From NCBI RefSeq assembly GCF_021134715.1, contig NC_060026.1:4526001-4590000 (forward strand): a stretch of 64,000 bases of DNA. Reading direction: 5' to 3'. Below are positions 38,619 through 51,269 of the stretch, in pieces (positions within the stretch are counted from its first letter, which is position 1; every line of letters begins with the position of its first letter). Both the position numbers and the translations under genes were made by a program. The notes under the pieces are model-generated. The model did not search any database. It saw only the letters and a list, made by a program, of their open reading frames with translations, and was not told the DNA's origin. This DNA comes from Daphnia pulex (taxonomy: Eukaryota; Arthropoda; Branchiopoda; Diplostraca; Daphniidae).

Positions 38619-41384
38619 CTAGTAAAGAAGTACGGCACTGTTCGTTTTCTCCGTTGGCAAAGGTTTGACATATTTCCGGCGTTCATCCGCATTGACAAGA
38701 ACCAGCAAGATGATATTGGCCACGTGACTTAGAGCCGACCCGATAACGAACCTAATGAACGAAAAACGGGAAAGACAAGAGGAGGCCGCGGCCAACAATT
38801 AGCGACGAGTTTTAATAGTCACCATCTTCTGCGAAATGGTACATATGGCCGCCATTTCGCGCAAAATATAGCAATATAAAACATATAATAGTTATATAAA
38901 CTCACCAGAACGAATAACCGAGATAGGCTCTCCCTTCAGAAGTCCAGTGATTATCCCGGTCTTCTTGTACCAGAACGTTGGAACGGAGACGAAGGTGAAA
39001 CTGGACGATCCAGGCTACCATTGCGGTCACCGAAAACACGACTAAAAATGGACAACCAAAAGCAACAATGCGGTGAATACCCCACAATTAAAGACGCATT
39101 TTAAAGCGTCGTTAACTTGTAGGACTGTTAAGTATATAATAGGACTGTTACTTGAAAGACTGTTCCAAAGAAAGAGTCCGGTTCGTCCGGCAATGGTCTC
39201 AACAGGTGTCAACGTCGTATTCACAATGGCCATCAGAGCTCCAATTACGGCGAACACAATCGCCCCACTGACGCACGTCACGGTTGTGACCCATAGGCCA
39301 AAATTCAGAAAGTCTGACTCGCCACTGAAGTTTTCTATGACTTAATTTATGAATAAGAAATGAACAATATTAACATTTTAAGGTCGTTAATCATCACCAG
39401 GCAAATAATTTCACTAAAGGAAAGTGTAGCTAATGATTCAAGAAATTTGGTGTCGCTTTTCATTTCCGATTTTAGGGCCACAAAAATAGTTCATTGAACG
39501 AGCTTTTTTAAAAAATTAAATCTTATTGCACTTGAAATAAATTTTCAAACAAAAAAAGTTTTTTTCCGCGCTTGTTGGCTTGAATTAAATGTTACATAAT
39601 TGATTAGCAATTAAATAATTTGGGTTGACATATGTAGTCCATGCAGGCTTGCGCAAACATAATCTGATCAAACGGAGATGCTACGCACTTTCCCGGCTTG
39701 AATTGTGAAAGTCTTACGTCAATCGACGTCCTCCTTTTTTTTAAAATGAAAAACAAATCGTCAAATTTACTCTCACATATCTTTAGATACAGTTGTTGGC
39801 GTTTGTCTGTGTACCATCCGATCAGTTTACCGTTCAGTGACTATCGGATCTCGTGCAAAGATTACGTGCATTCGTGTTTTCATTTCATTAGAAATAGAAG
39901 TCCCTTATTTCACTGAAATGAAATAGGGGTTTCCGACGCTTTAAAAAAGCCGAATTACAGCCATTTTCGTTTCCAATTTGGTGCGTCTCGTAGGCAACGA
40001 ACACAATAAGAGTTTCTATATAGTATAAACAATGGTTACTCGATTCGGGATACAATAATTGGAAATACCAGAATAAATGTCACGAGTTCAGAAAGGCGCC
40101 CACCGTTTGACGTCGGCTGCGTAACAACAAACACACTGCAGCGCCCTGTTTGATATTTATTCGCTTCCCCCGCAAGAAAAACAAATTGGAGATAAGAGAA
40201 GAAAAATGGCTGTATGGCCTCAAAGGTGATTTCAACTGCGAGCAGCAGCAGGAAGGAATTTCTGACTCGTTCTCAGCTGACCGTGTTCGAGAATATAAGC
40301 GGTTGAACTCTTCCTATATTTTTCCTGAATTTATATAGCAAGCCTCCCTTTCACCTCATTCTCTGACTCCTCTTCCATTTCAGAAGAAGTACCGTTAGGC
40401 AGTAGGTAGGTAGTATGTCCCCGTGGAGAATTCAAAGGCCTCTTGCCTTACCAACCGTGCATACGCATAAATATGCACCTTCTTTTTTTTCATTTTTTAA
40501 CCGACAAAACAGAAAAACAACAGTTGCTGCTGGGTTCCCTTCTGGCGAAGATGAATAATTCCAGTACTGAAAATAACTCTGACATGAATAGATATTTTTC
40601 TTCTTTACAAAAAAAAAAAAAAAAAAAAAAAATAGCTGGATGGATAACTGACAGCCCCCGCTTGCACACACTTCCACCTAGGTGCAAACAAAACACGCGA
40701 GTGAAAATATTTTTGGGGAAAAAGTAGATTTATGGAACGGAAATCACGGGGCCGGCGAAAACAGAGCCAAGAACTATACAGACAGCAACACAAGGTCACT
40801 GCGGTTTTGCACCTGGATATTATTGAAAATGATGATTTTACTTTTATTAGCGACAATAATCCTTACAACGCGGTTGAGAGTCCTTTTTTCGTACGCTGTT
40901 CTTGTTGGTTATTTTCAAGGTTTCTATTTCTCAATTTTACCCGCGGGTTTGAAATTTTAAATGAGCCAACTGCTATATGAGTTGCATCAATAATTTTCTA
41001 AAAAGTCCAAGGCTATCCTCTGTTGACATTATTTCTAATTGTTGACGTCTTTACGCTCTACTGCCAAACTGAAAAGAGTTTGACTAAAAAGGTAAAACGA
41101 GTTGCTGCTTGATTGAGGTCGCTTGATGTATACCTATAGAGTATATAGCCAACTGGTACGGTACCTGATACTGGATAAGTTCTCCATCCGTAACCGACGT
41201 TGAGTTCTCTTTTGCCTTTGAAGAGACCGAAAAACACATGGCCGTCAGACTCGTACGGGTTAGTCACACGCTTGACATCTGCGTACACCCATGAATCAGT
41301 ACTGATGGAGGCGGCCAGGAAAGCTGCCGACAGGGAACAGCCGAGAAAAGTAGCAAAGATCAAACCGCGTTTGTACAAGTTCAT
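38619..41384 (-). CDS. Clarin family four-pass membrane protein
   Basis: Four exons close in frame: 41384-41165, 39334-39152, 39041-38906 and 38751-38619 (phases 1, 1, 2), giving about 223 aa, the usual clarin size. The N-terminus has one membrane helix (GLIFATFLGCSLSAAFLAAS) followed by STDSWVYADV and FFGLFKGKRELNVGYGWR, the clarin extracellular loop. Helix 2 is in VTCVSGAIVFAVIGALMAIV. RTGLFLWNSL matches the conserved G-x-CLWN-like block. Helix 3 is VVFSVTAMVAWIV-like. YLGYSFWFVIGSALSHVANI begins helix 4, matching the vertebrate clarin pattern SFW...A.AHAAN. Clarins act at sensory and synaptic membranes in vertebrates; the paralogue (1, 2 or 3) is not assignable. The first intron is 1.8 kb and holds poly-A (40610-40632) and other simple sequence. 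Confidence 0.8.
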
Positions 41385-42379
41385 GATCTCGTGAAATCGG
41401 CAGACAGTGGCGACCAGCGGCAGCACCGTCCCACTTAGACTCTGGAACGCTTATTCTTTCTTTCAATTGATCAAATACAAAAGAGACTGTTTCTCTTCAA
41501 TGACAAGTCGGATCCATCGATCGTTTGTTGAGGCGGAGCAACACCGAAATCGTCTCGTTTCTTTTCAGTTCGCCATGCCACGGGATCGAAACTATTTTTC
41601 AAAGTTGGGACGCACAATGTACACATAAATGTTCTGTTGGTGATCAAAACAAACAAACACTGTCGATTCAAACGAGGTATAAAAGCGCTTGCCCTCCAAA
41701 TGAACGTCAATTGGCTTTTTCTTTTGTCTGCCCTTGTGTTTTAGGGGAAAACACAAAGAAGCTGCTCGTCTGTTGCAGGTGAAAATGACAACTGAATTTC
41801 CGCTCCGGAGCCAACCCTGGGATATTCGCTACCGGCTGGAGCTCGTCACAAGTATACGACGCCTCGGGGTGAAAACGTACCTGTGGGGGAGAGAGGGGAC
41901 TATCCAAGATCCCTCCTCTTTCATTTTCTCTCTTCTTTTGAAAGCTTATAATTCCGACCATTCTGGAACAGTCTGGCTCTACCTCTACCGACCTATCTGT
42001 GTCATTCTCTTACAAAAGCGGAAGTAATAAACGAGCAACTATTTTGAATCAACTTCTGATTCCATTGGTTCAGACGGGATGGAAAAACTGCACTGTTCGG
42101 GGAAATAATAAAACTTTTCGAATAATATTTTTTTTTTGTGAAATATAAGTGATGATCTGAAAAAGTGACATCTAACGGATGAAAATTGACCGACTAATAA
42201 TAATATTGAAGCAGACACTTTCAATAATCTGTCAAATCCAACAAGTGTTACACCAAAATTTGCTTAAAACTTTGGCATCGATTCAAAAATTTTATACCGT
42301 TTCATGAAACTGGTTTCATTCATGCTGATGATTTCCCGGTGATGGTGGAGGATTACTTGGAATCTCTTGTAACTAGAAA
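41385..42379. promoter_or_regulatory. Divergent intergenic region between clarin and PMVK
   Basis: About 1 kb separates the two divergent start codons. ORFs on both strands overlap here (41734-42027 plus, 41707-41961 minus) but lack family support. One may mark an upstream non-coding exon. Confidence 0.4.
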
Positions 42380-43176
42380 ATGACGATTAATCCTAGAAGA
42401 ATCTTGTGTCTGAGTGGGAAACGCAAGAGCGGAAAGGACTATATCGCTGAACTTTTGCACGGTAACCATTCTATTCAAACATAATCATCACAGATTTTCA
42501 AAACAAATTCTTTGTTTTAACATTTAGCTGGAATACCAAATAGTATCATCATCAGAATATCTGCCCCTATTAAAAAATATTGGTCTGAATCAAAAGGATT
42601 AGATATGGATAAGCTTATGAGTGATGGTGCGTATAAAGAAAAATATAGAACTGAAATGATAGTTTGGGGAGAAGAGAAACGTGCACAGGATTCTGGATTC
42701 TTCTGCAGAACTGCAATTGAAATGTTGAAAGGTTTAAAACTAAAAAACAAGTGCATAAATATCTAAACATTTATAATGTTGAACATTGTCATGTTTTAAT
42801 AATAGGCAGTGATTTTCCTGTTTGGATTGTATCTGATTTAAGAAGAGAAACAGATCTGAAATTCTTCCGCGACACATACCCCAACCGTGTTACCTGTGTT
42901 AGGATATCCGCATCGTCTGAAGCGAGAGTAAAGAGAGGCTTTGTTTTTGCAGGTAACAATATTAACAAGTACATTCACCTTAAAAATAAATGACTTTTGG
43001 TTAATTATTATTTTTACCTGACATGGGAATTTGCAGCTGGTGTAGATGACACTGAATCTGAAAATGGACTAGACCACATTCAGGATTGGGATGTTTGTTT
43101 CCAAAATGATGGTGATCATCTGCTCTTGCAAGGCAATCTCGACCATTTGACCCGAATTTGCCAAGAATCATTGTAG
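42380..43176 (+). CDS. PMVK: Phosphomevalonate kinase
   Basis: Four exons close in frame: 42380-42461, 42528-42731, 42806-42952 and 43037-43176, all introns phase 1, giving 190 aa against about 192 in human. The enzyme converts mevalonate-5-phosphate to the diphosphate in isoprenoid synthesis. The P-loop-like start LCLSGKRKSGKDYIAELL carries the ATP-binding GKRKSGKD motif. MIVWGEEKRAQDSGFFCR matches the family block, and VWIVSDLRRETDLKFF carries the SDxRR motif used in substrate binding. AGVDDTESENGLD matches the conserved C-terminal acidic motif. No C-terminal peroxisomal SRL signal is seen; the protein ends ICQESL. Introns are 66-84 bp. It ends 317 bp from the convergent MFSD6-type gene. 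Confidence 0.95.
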
Positions 43177-43248
43177 CTTTAACGAAAGCATTTTGTAGCC
43201 ATTCAATGCGACGCATTCGTAGTATCTCATTTGACTCGTTTAATACAC

Positions 43249-43254
43249 TTTATT
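43249..43254 (-). promoter_or_regulatory. Candidate poly(A) signal for the MFSD6-type gene
   Basis: TTTATT on the plus strand is AATAAA on the minus strand, 240 nt beyond the transporter stop codon. It lies 73 nt past the PMVK stop, so the two 3' UTRs may overlap. Confidence 0.35.
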
Positions 43255-43493
43255 TCGAGATTAGTTATTATGTTATTTGACAGCAGGTACGTTAAAGATT
43301 GTTGTCGATTTCATGTATAGTCTGGTAATGATGGGGATATCTACGGAAGAAAAGGTCATTAATATATTCTGCTTATCCTATCTTCATTATCGTCATCTTG
43401 AGCATCTGTTTGTTTCACTTGGTGAAAAATTACTTCTGCGTTTTTTTCTTCAATGTCTGTTGCTAAAAATTAAAAATAAAATAAATGACTGAA

Positions 43494-46400
43494 CTATTTA
43501 AAAACCCTCATAACAAAATTAAAGAAGCAATTCGGACTAATACCTGGCACCTTCCGCGTTCTAGACAGTTCGTTCTTTCGCAGATACGTGTAATAAAAAA
43601 TGACATAAAGGACTCCGCATATTCCAGCTGCTATTCCAAACATGCGAAAAGTCTCACGAGTTCCGTATGAAGCGATAAGGATACCACCTATAAAACTACC
43701 CGTTCCTCTGCCTGAAAAAAAAAAATTTTATTATTTTCCCCAAATGATTTTCACGCTTCTCTTTCAAAGGGGAAACAATGTATCGAATGACTTTACCGAT
43801 TGCGTAATGGCATGAACCAGCCATTCCTTGAAGAGTAGCCAAAAGCCCGGGTGGGGCGTATTGAGCGCAATACATAGAGCAAGAAACTCCCATTAAATGT
43901 ATGGTAACCTGTTTTTGTTTTGTTTTTTTTTTTGTTTCAAATGAAAGGACATCAGATTCAGGTGAAAGGAACACATAATTTGGTGGAGATCGGGATTACC
44001 GCTTCCAAAGCTTCAAATGGTAGACTCATCCAAGGATCCCTAAAATAAAAGTCTTCAAGTTATGAAAATTCCCATTTCAAGGTCGAGTTAGTTACACATT
44101 GCAAAATCGCCTTTAGAATTTTGTGGTGAGGGTCATGTACAGTACACTTACGTTATAAAGGAGTATCCAATAAAACGGACGCTGTAGATGAAGAAGGCGG
44201 TTATCAAAATCACCAATTTTCCAACTTTCTTAACAATAATATCCGACACGTAAAGGAAGGGTACTCCCACCAAAGCACCCAACGTTACCGTGAATCCTAG
44301 AGGTCATACAATTTGTCGTTTATTAAGCGATCAATTATGGTTTCAGAATTATTTTTACCTAGTAAGTAACTCGATGCATTCAACTGTTTTATATTGGAAA
44401 AAAATGCTCAATTAACATGTGCACATAAGACTAACAAATACTATGTGATATCAAACCTATTGCAACATTTACCTCAATGAGGAAAATAAAGAGAAATGCT
44501 AAAAAATATAATTAAAAAAGAATATAATGATTGATTAACAAATATATTGGCACCAAATATTACCTTCTAAGAAACCCCAATAAATTCCCAAGAGAAGCAT
44601 CATCACCATGAATATGTCTATGTGAACCTGTGTTAAAACCAAAACATTAGTATCTTTCATTTTGTTCTTAACTCCACAATATTATTCTTACCAATCTCAA
44701 CACCTTTGAAACGTTCTTTAAAAAATTTCCTTCTGATTTCTCAACCGACACTTCGAGGAACAGTAAGAATGCGATCACCAAAACAAGTAGCAAATCGGTA
44801 AAATAAAAAGCAACGGCGTAATCCCGGATACCTACAGGGAAAAGCGCATTTATGAGAGGTTTGAATTCCTATAAGACAGTTGTCACCGCAATATTAGAAA
44901 AATGTATTATTTTGTGTGCAGTAGGTTACGAATGTGTAGTAAGAACATTTACATTAACATTTTATTATAAGAAATTATTATTGGTACAAGTAAATTTTGT
45001 GGAAGTAAATAATTTTAAATTAAAACAAGAACTAAATGTAAATTCGTTGGCTATTAAGGTACATATTTTGCGGTTAGAAAATTTAATTTAGTTGTCGTGT
45101 GTCTGATATTCAAATTAATATGTGCCGACCTTTGACCCGTCATAAGAAAAAAAATATGGCAATTAATTAAATTCCTGTAAAAAAATTGCGAGTAGGCCTA
45201 ATAATCATTAAAAAATTAAACCCATATTAAAAATAAGTTTTGTGTAGCTCCTTTTGAAAGCAACCAGACAATTATTTCCCAACTCATAGACAACTGAAGA
45301 AGCGGATAAAGAGGGATACAAAAACTTACCATTATTTAGAGTAGCCGCCCAATCTAGAAGAATTCCTGTAGTCATGGCAAAAGCGGCAGATCCTAATACT
45401 CCAAAAAGTCTCTGCCTTCCCAACTGTCCTTTGTATTTCTTGATTAAGCAGATTGTGGTTGCATCGAGCATGGTAAAACTCGTTCCAAGTGTGGCCATTG
45501 CCATGATCCGGAGAAATAGATAAAGCCAGAATCCTTTATTGTGTTTGGCATAATCGTAATTGTCCGCTGTCGATAGTGACGAATCATCGTCCTTTGCGGA
45601 ACACGCAGGAAGCAACGGTTGCATCATCAATGCCGAGCACTGAAGAGGGCAGTCACAGCTCAAGGAAACTTCAGAAGAATTCGATAAAAATAACTGATTG
45701 ACTGGAAACAAGCAGAAGCTGGAATCTGCAGACATGCTGTTATTTTCCAGTTGGAGCTCTAAAAACACGTCCTCATCTAAAGAATGGTAGCAATCGCTAG
45801 TTTCATTTGTTAAGAAGCACGTATCCGTGCTATTTGCTTTTTCTTCGCAGGATGGAATGCACTCCGAAGTCATCAAACGAATGGTTGGTTGACCTCTTAG
45901 CCAAAGATTATCATACGGACACGTATTATTCGCGCAATTGTTTGGTAACTCCAGAAAAGTTCTTCCAATATCATCGCACATGAGTTTTACCGACAAATCA
46001 TTTGTTGATGATTCATTGCTGTTAGTCACTACTTGAGTAGGATTTATCCCATGGGCATCAATCGTCAACAACAATGTGTGAAATCCGGCAGTAGCAAATA
46101 TGCTACCCATTAGAACTACTTTGTAGTTGCCTATTTTATCAGCAACCATTCCTGTTAAATGAATAAGGCGTTTAAAAATATTAAATTTTCAACACAGATG
46201 GAATTTGGTACAAAACATACAAAAAATATGTATACGACGCATAGGCCTACACAAGAACTAATCTGCACTACTTTACTAGCCAAATGGGAGTTATTGGGAT
46301 TTTTTTTCTCAAAATTTGTTGTTTTTATATTTCCCCTTAATTTTCGATCGAGCTTCTCGGCCTTCCTCTCTTCCCGTTATTTGACCTCTAATATACAAAG

Positions 46401-47219
46401 AAACCGGAATCGATCCTGTGGACTTTTTGTCCCTAGAGTAAAAGATATGATGCATTAGATCTACAAACTACATTAACCAAACATCTCATCTATCGTTATC
46501 TCATCTTCATGAATCGCTCGTTCCCAAACAAACAATTAGTTGTTGTTTTTTGTTGTTGTTGTTGCGAACAAGCGCGTACCAAGACATCTGTTATACTGCG
46601 GAGGTGCCAACAAGGGATTTATTGACTCAAATGGTTAAAAACTCCCAGTTCCAGATTGTTTTTTCAAGACTAGATTAGATACTTGGAAATGTGATACTGC
46701 ACTGGAACCAAGAGAATGACTAGGCCTATGTAAAGAATTTGAGTCAAAATACTGCTCAAACTGACAAACTCTCATCCACTTGCAAAAAATGCAGTTGGAT
46801 CTTTGCTTGTGGTTGCGATGACATCGACCACAATAAGGATTTAAGGGGACAATTCAGTTTTAAATATCGATGTAAAAAAATGCCGAAAAATGCAAAATAT
46901 TTATTTCACCTGCAATGGGCGGGCCAAGGCAAGAAGCAAACGGAAGAACGGCGTAAATGATCCCTACTTCTTCAATGGTAATTCCAATTTGGAGCATGTG
47001 AAGAGTTATGTACGGCAAAAGGACAGCAGAAAATGCTACGTTTAAAGAAAATAAAAGGAATAGTTACCAGAATGATTTCGTATCTACAAAACAATGAATC
47101 AAACCTCCGTAGAAAAGAAACATCACAGCCTTCAGGGGTAAGAGCGCTCGATTGACACGCAAGTGACCCTTTACTTGGTCCCAACGTGAGGGTAAAGTGT
47201 CCTTCTCGCTTCCCGTCAT
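43494..47219 (-). CDS. MFSD6: MFSD6-type major facilitator transporter
   Basis: Eleven exons close in frame to about 610 aa: 47219-47105, 47035-46910, 46151-45330, 44831-44692, 44627-44564, 44498-44473, 44383-44359, 44296-44152, 44039-44000, 43908-43797 and 43711-43494. The N-terminus VNRALLPLKAVMFLFYGG and helix 2 TIEEVGIIYAVLPFASCLGP match the MFS_1-like/MFSD6 family. GMVADKIGNYKVVLMGS is the loop 2-3 signature. A large Cys- and Asn-rich loop (about residues 110-240, many N-x-S/T sites) probably faces outside. LGRQRLFGVLGSAAFAMTTG follows, and later AQYAPPGLLATLQGMAG and the loop RGTGSFIGG. The substrate is unknown. Exons 6 and 7 are microexons of 26 and 25 nt. The gene symbol denotes family, not proven orthology. 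Confidence 0.9.
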
Positions 47220-47287
47220 GTTTAAGAAACGCGCAAGTTTTTTAAATGAAGAAACTGAGACAACAAGTCACAGCCAGCTACCAACGA

Positions 47288-47341
47288 AGCAAAGAAACTA
47301 TTGAATTGTTGGCTACCGTTGGTTCATATAGTTTCTTTGCT
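47288..47341. promoter_or_regulatory. 14-bp perfect inverted repeat upstream of the MFSD6-type gene
   Basis: AGCAAAGAAACTAT (47288-47301) and its exact reverse complement (47328-47341) are separated by 26 nt, about 70 bp upstream of the transporter start codon. It could be a hairpin in the 5' UTR or a two-site element. Confidence 0.55.
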
Positions 47342-47678
47342 GTAAGCTCCTCCCTTTCTTAATTTGCAGCCAGTTTACGTAACGCAACAAAACATATTCC
47401 CTATTCACAAACAAATAAACATTGCATATGTTAAAAAATTACGCCAATAAATTTTATTTCTTGCCACAGGGTTGCTAGGGGACTTGCGTTTTCAATCGCG
47501 AGAGCGTTGAGACAAGATGCCTTCCTTTAACTAGTGAAGAATTCATAGCGGTACGTACAATCGCAACAGAATGCAGTCGTGCCTGAACACACAGTGCGTT
47601 ACCATAAGGATTTCCAACGAACGATTCTGAAATTTTGAATAAAAAGTTTACTTTTGACGCATGTTATAATCAAGACAG

Positions 47679-47978
47679 ATGAATGCATCATCATCCTTCA
47701 CCGATCGGGATTATAGGGCATTCTTATTGCCAAAACACGTTCGAATTTACTCTTCAAAAAATAACTGCGTGAACGAAAAGAACATGAATAAAGGTCGCCT
47801 TTGTACTAGACGCATATGTAGAAGCCCAATTTCCAATGTATTTTTAAACAGCATTTACGATTTAGCCTTACACAGTTCGGTGGAGTTGGATGTCACCGAA
47901 CGGGTAAGTAAAGAAATGAAACAGTCGAGCTATCGAATAGAAAACGCATATACTGAGTTCAAAAGATTGGATACTTAA
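47679..47978 (+). CDS. Hypothetical 99-aa protein
   Basis: An uninterrupted ATG-to-TAA ORF between two minus-strand genes, divergent from the transporter. It begins MNASSSFTDRDYRAFLLPKH and ends with a charged, helix-like segment (VSKEMKQSSYRIENAYTEFK). Composition is protein-like and no low-complexity tract is present. No signal peptide, membrane segment or known domain is seen. It could be a small lineage-specific gene or chance. Confidence 0.4.
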   Translation: MNASSSFTDRDYRAFLLPKHVRIYSSKNNCVNEKNMNKGRLCTRRICRSPISNVFLNSIYDLALHSSVELDVTERVSKEMKQSSYRIENAYTEFKRLDT

Positions 47979-48089
47979 ATTTTTTTGTAATATAAACACG
48001 TCAATTTTTATGTGGTTAGAAATAAGGCGCTAACTGGAGACACTTAAATAATTAGTTATTTTGTTTTTAACGTGGCCATTGTGGCTGGA

Positions 48090-49233
48090 CTAGGAAGGAC
48101 GAAGTTCTAGATAGATAACTAAGCTGACGATTCCGGCTATCGTCAGAGCAAGACCAGTCAGGAAACAGAGCCACTTGCGATGTGCTTTCTATGAGATTGA
48201 ATAATAAGACTATAGTTGTAAATTTATTAGCCAGCATCTAGTTTTAATATTTTACTTGATGCGAAGAAGCTTTTTCCAACTGCTGGCGACCTTCTTCCAC
48301 ATGTGTATAGGTACGGTCTATATTGTTTTCGATCGAGTCTAAAAAAGGCAATAGTAGTTTTAAACAATTATTACTGTAACAAAAAAACAACACTTGATAC
48401 TTATGTTTTCTCCCTGCTCATGGACCATAGCACTAAGTTCTTTCATAATTTGATTCACATCAATCATGTCAGATTCGATTTGCTGAATGCGCTGTTCTCT
48501 TTCTATTAACATTTGTTGTTCAAATTCCACTTCTTTAAGCTCTTTGAGCTTTTGATGTTTTTCCTCTGCCACCCTTTCCAAAAGATTTTGGCGGTCTGAA
48601 GTAGGTTCCTCTTCCCAATGGTTGTACGGAATTGTCGATTTCATTTTGTTGGCAACTTCCTACATATTTTCAATTACCCACATACTAATGAACACCACAA
48701 AATAATAAAAAAAAAATCTTACCTTCTGTAGAGCACTGTATCTCTGTAGTGACTTTTCAAACTCTAATTTTAGACGATCCACTTGAAGATGAGACATTCT
48801 ATCACCTGTTAGCCTGGCAGTAGCAGCCAGTGTCACTAACTCTTGACTTGTTTGGGTGACTATTTGATTTGCACTCATCTGAATAACATGGCTGTAATAT
48901 TGGCCTCCAATTAATACAAGTAAATCTAATATATATTTTTTGCATTAACATACACACTATCACGCAAACCTTGGTTATCTTTCTCAGTACCAAGTGACTT
49001 TAATGCCCTCTCTAAATTCGAACCACTTCCTTGGATGGTGAATAAGTTGCTTGATATGGTTTCACTTAGCTTAACAAAACAGAACATCTCATAAGCAAAT
49101 TTATCGTTCATGTAATATTGTATGTAATTACCTGATTGAATTCAGATCTGCCCAAGCTTGGATTTCGTGGGCGGCCACCACCAAATACCACTTCTGGAGT
49201 CTCAGCAAGTGCCCCATAGTTTGCTCTAGCCAT
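48090..49233 (-). CDS. Syntaxin 7/12-type endosomal Qa-SNARE
   Basis: Six exons: 49233-49132, 49069-48956, 48878-48723, 48659-48401, 48338-48256 and 48188-48090, giving about 270 aa, the usual size. The N-terminus (MARANYGALAETPEVVFGGG) leads into a Habc domain: LSETISSNLFTIQGSGSNLE, LGTEKD and ELVTLAATARL. A linker and the SNARE motif follow, from about REQRIQQIESDMIDVNQIMK through SIENNIDRTYTHVEEGRQQL (central Gln in VNQI). A single C-terminal membrane helix (WLCFLTGLALTIAGIVSLVI) ends YLELRPS. It should mediate fusion at early or late endosomes, like syntaxin 7/12 or fly Avalanche. The junction of exons 2 and 3 has an alternative donor (GTATGT) and acceptor pair that also keeps frame. Confidence 0.88.
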
Positions 49234-50454
49234 GATCAATTTATAACTAAAGTCGAGAAATATTGAAGTTTTATAAAAAACAAGAAATATGAGAAAATTT
49301 CATTCATGTATATATGGCTTCAACATATCCTGTCAAAAGAAGGACTCAAGTCAGTAGCCAAAAAAATTGAAAAAAACATTAAATTATTACATGACTTACG
49401 AATATCATGAATCAGTAAGTAAGAGAATTTTAAATATTTTCAGAAATTCAGTGATTCACGAAAAGTTTATTCCAAGGACGTATGACAGTGCGCAGGGAAA
49501 TTCGATAGGTTTTTGAAAACAGACTGAGACTGAGTAGCTATGCTAAGTGTTTGTTGACTACAACTTTCAACGTAGAATCGTAGAAGCAGACAAAAGTAGA
49601 TTAATTTTTAGAGGACGAGAATTCGAGAAACGGAATTCCAATAATATTTAAAAAATTGCCGTGTAACGTTTTTTATTTTTGTTTGCATTGTAAAATTTAA
49701 AACGAATACCAATAATTGTTTCAAAACCTAAAACCCAATCAACTGCAATCAACTGATGAATGTTTTGATTGATTTTTAAGAATTAGCCTTGGATAAGAAG
49801 CTTGGTAGGGAGTGCCATCTAGTTATAACATGTGGCATGATAGTTGGTGTCTCGGTTTAGAGGATAGAGAATTCCGGTACTACCTTCTTCATGCCATATG
49901 CAACTTTATTGCGGCTAACGATAACTCTTGATGAGAAGCTATTAATTTATGTAAAAAATACGAGAAATAAAAACCATTAACAAAAAGATTTATTTATTAT
50001 TTTTTGCATCATTCTTCTACTCAACTAATTTTCAGATTCAATTGAATAAGAATAACCCGATTCGAACGAGTTCCCTTATAGATCAAAAAGTAGTAACAAA
50101 CGAAAAAGTCGTGCCCAGTTTACGCAGATGCGCATCACTTCGGCCGATAGCAGAAATTTTGTTTTGTTTTGCTTTGGTTGATGGTGTACGGTAATACTAC
50201 AAGGAAAATGCGACTGCAGGAATGAAGGGACACGGCGCAACTGCGCATGCGCGTAAACTGCGCATGACTTTTTGCTTGTCTGCTACTTTTTGGTTGTAAT
50301 TACATCAATGGGTGAATAATTTTTCTTTTAATTTTGAATTTTTTCTTTTGGCTTTTGCTAATGCAAATAAGAGAAAGGTTTTAGTTAAATGATATAGCCT
50401 TCTCTATTTTTAGAAAAATAAGATTTGATTTAGTTTGTTGCTCTTAAGGGATAA
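49234..50454. other. AT-rich intergenic region
   Basis: No gene is seen. The part next to 49233 is presumably the syntaxin promoter. Confidence 0.5.
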
Positions 50455-50527
50455 GGTTCTATGGTGTAATGGTTAGCACATCAGACTTTGACTCTGATAA
50501 TCTGAGTTCGATTCTCAGTAGGACCTA
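50455..50527 (+). tRNA. tRNA-Gln (UUG)
   Basis: A cloverleaf can be drawn. The acceptor stem GGTTCTA pairs with TAGGACC, with G-U pairs. The anticodon arm is TCAGA-CTTTGAC-TCTGA with anticodon TTG. The T arm is CTGAG-TTCGATT-CTCAG. The A box (TGGTGTAATGG) and B box (AGTTCGATTCT) are intact. A poly-T Pol III terminator follows within 15 nt. No intron. Confidence 0.95.
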
Positions 50528-51260
50528 ATCTTTTTTAACAATTTCTTACATTTGTTTATTAATTCGATGCCTTGCTTCGCCCATTAGTTTACTATAATAC
50601 CGATCCTTTTTTAACAAGTGATCCGCCACTCAAAGAGTTTTTTTTTTTTTTTGGGGGGGGGGGGGGGGGTTCAGTTTCTGGTTTTGCGGAAATCATCGCT
50701 AAGGGTAATTAAAAATAAACAAATAGATGGATTTTGTTTAGAATTTTTCGCTAAGTCGATGAAAACCGCAATCGCCTCCTATTTTCGTTTGGAAGATATT
50801 AAAAAAAACTGTGTATGGGGGGGGGGGGGTAGAAGAAATTTTGATTTTTTTTCGGTTTTTGTGCAGCAGTTTTCTCGTCAACTGCTGTACCTAAAAACCA
50901 TCTGATTGTTTCAAAATGATGGGATAGCCCACCTCTTTAAAGAAGCCGAGATATTAACGATTGAAAATTTGATAAAATTCCCCAAAATTTCTTCGTTTTC
51001 TGGTCATGCCGGCCTTCATCCTATAAGCCACTTAGCGCTGGCGATAACGAGATTTCCCCCCTTTTTGCTTTTAGGGTCTGTTGGGGTGACAACTCCCTTA
51101 TCGATAGGTGTAGGCTGACGTTATGAGGGAGACCTACTAGCTCGGCTATCGCCCTACTGGCCCCATATGGTCGTAGACATTTCGAACGCCGCAGCTTCAT
51201 GCGATGAATGTGTCAGCCGACTCCCGTCATTGCTGAGAGAACCTCTGTAACCCCATAAAA
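50528..51260. other. Intergenic with poly-T/poly-G tracts
   Basis: A T-run passes directly into a G-run at about 50640-50669, and another G-run lies at about 50818-50829. No gene is supported. Confidence 0.5.
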
Positions 51261-51269
51261 CGGTAACAT

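Noticed and set aside
41734..42027. Overlapping ORFs on both strands between clarin and PMVK
   Set aside because: Neither shows a domain; treated as promoter region.
50641..50670. Poly-T/poly-G tract as an attachment site or telomere-like end
   Set aside because: Simple homopolymers without a repeat unit.
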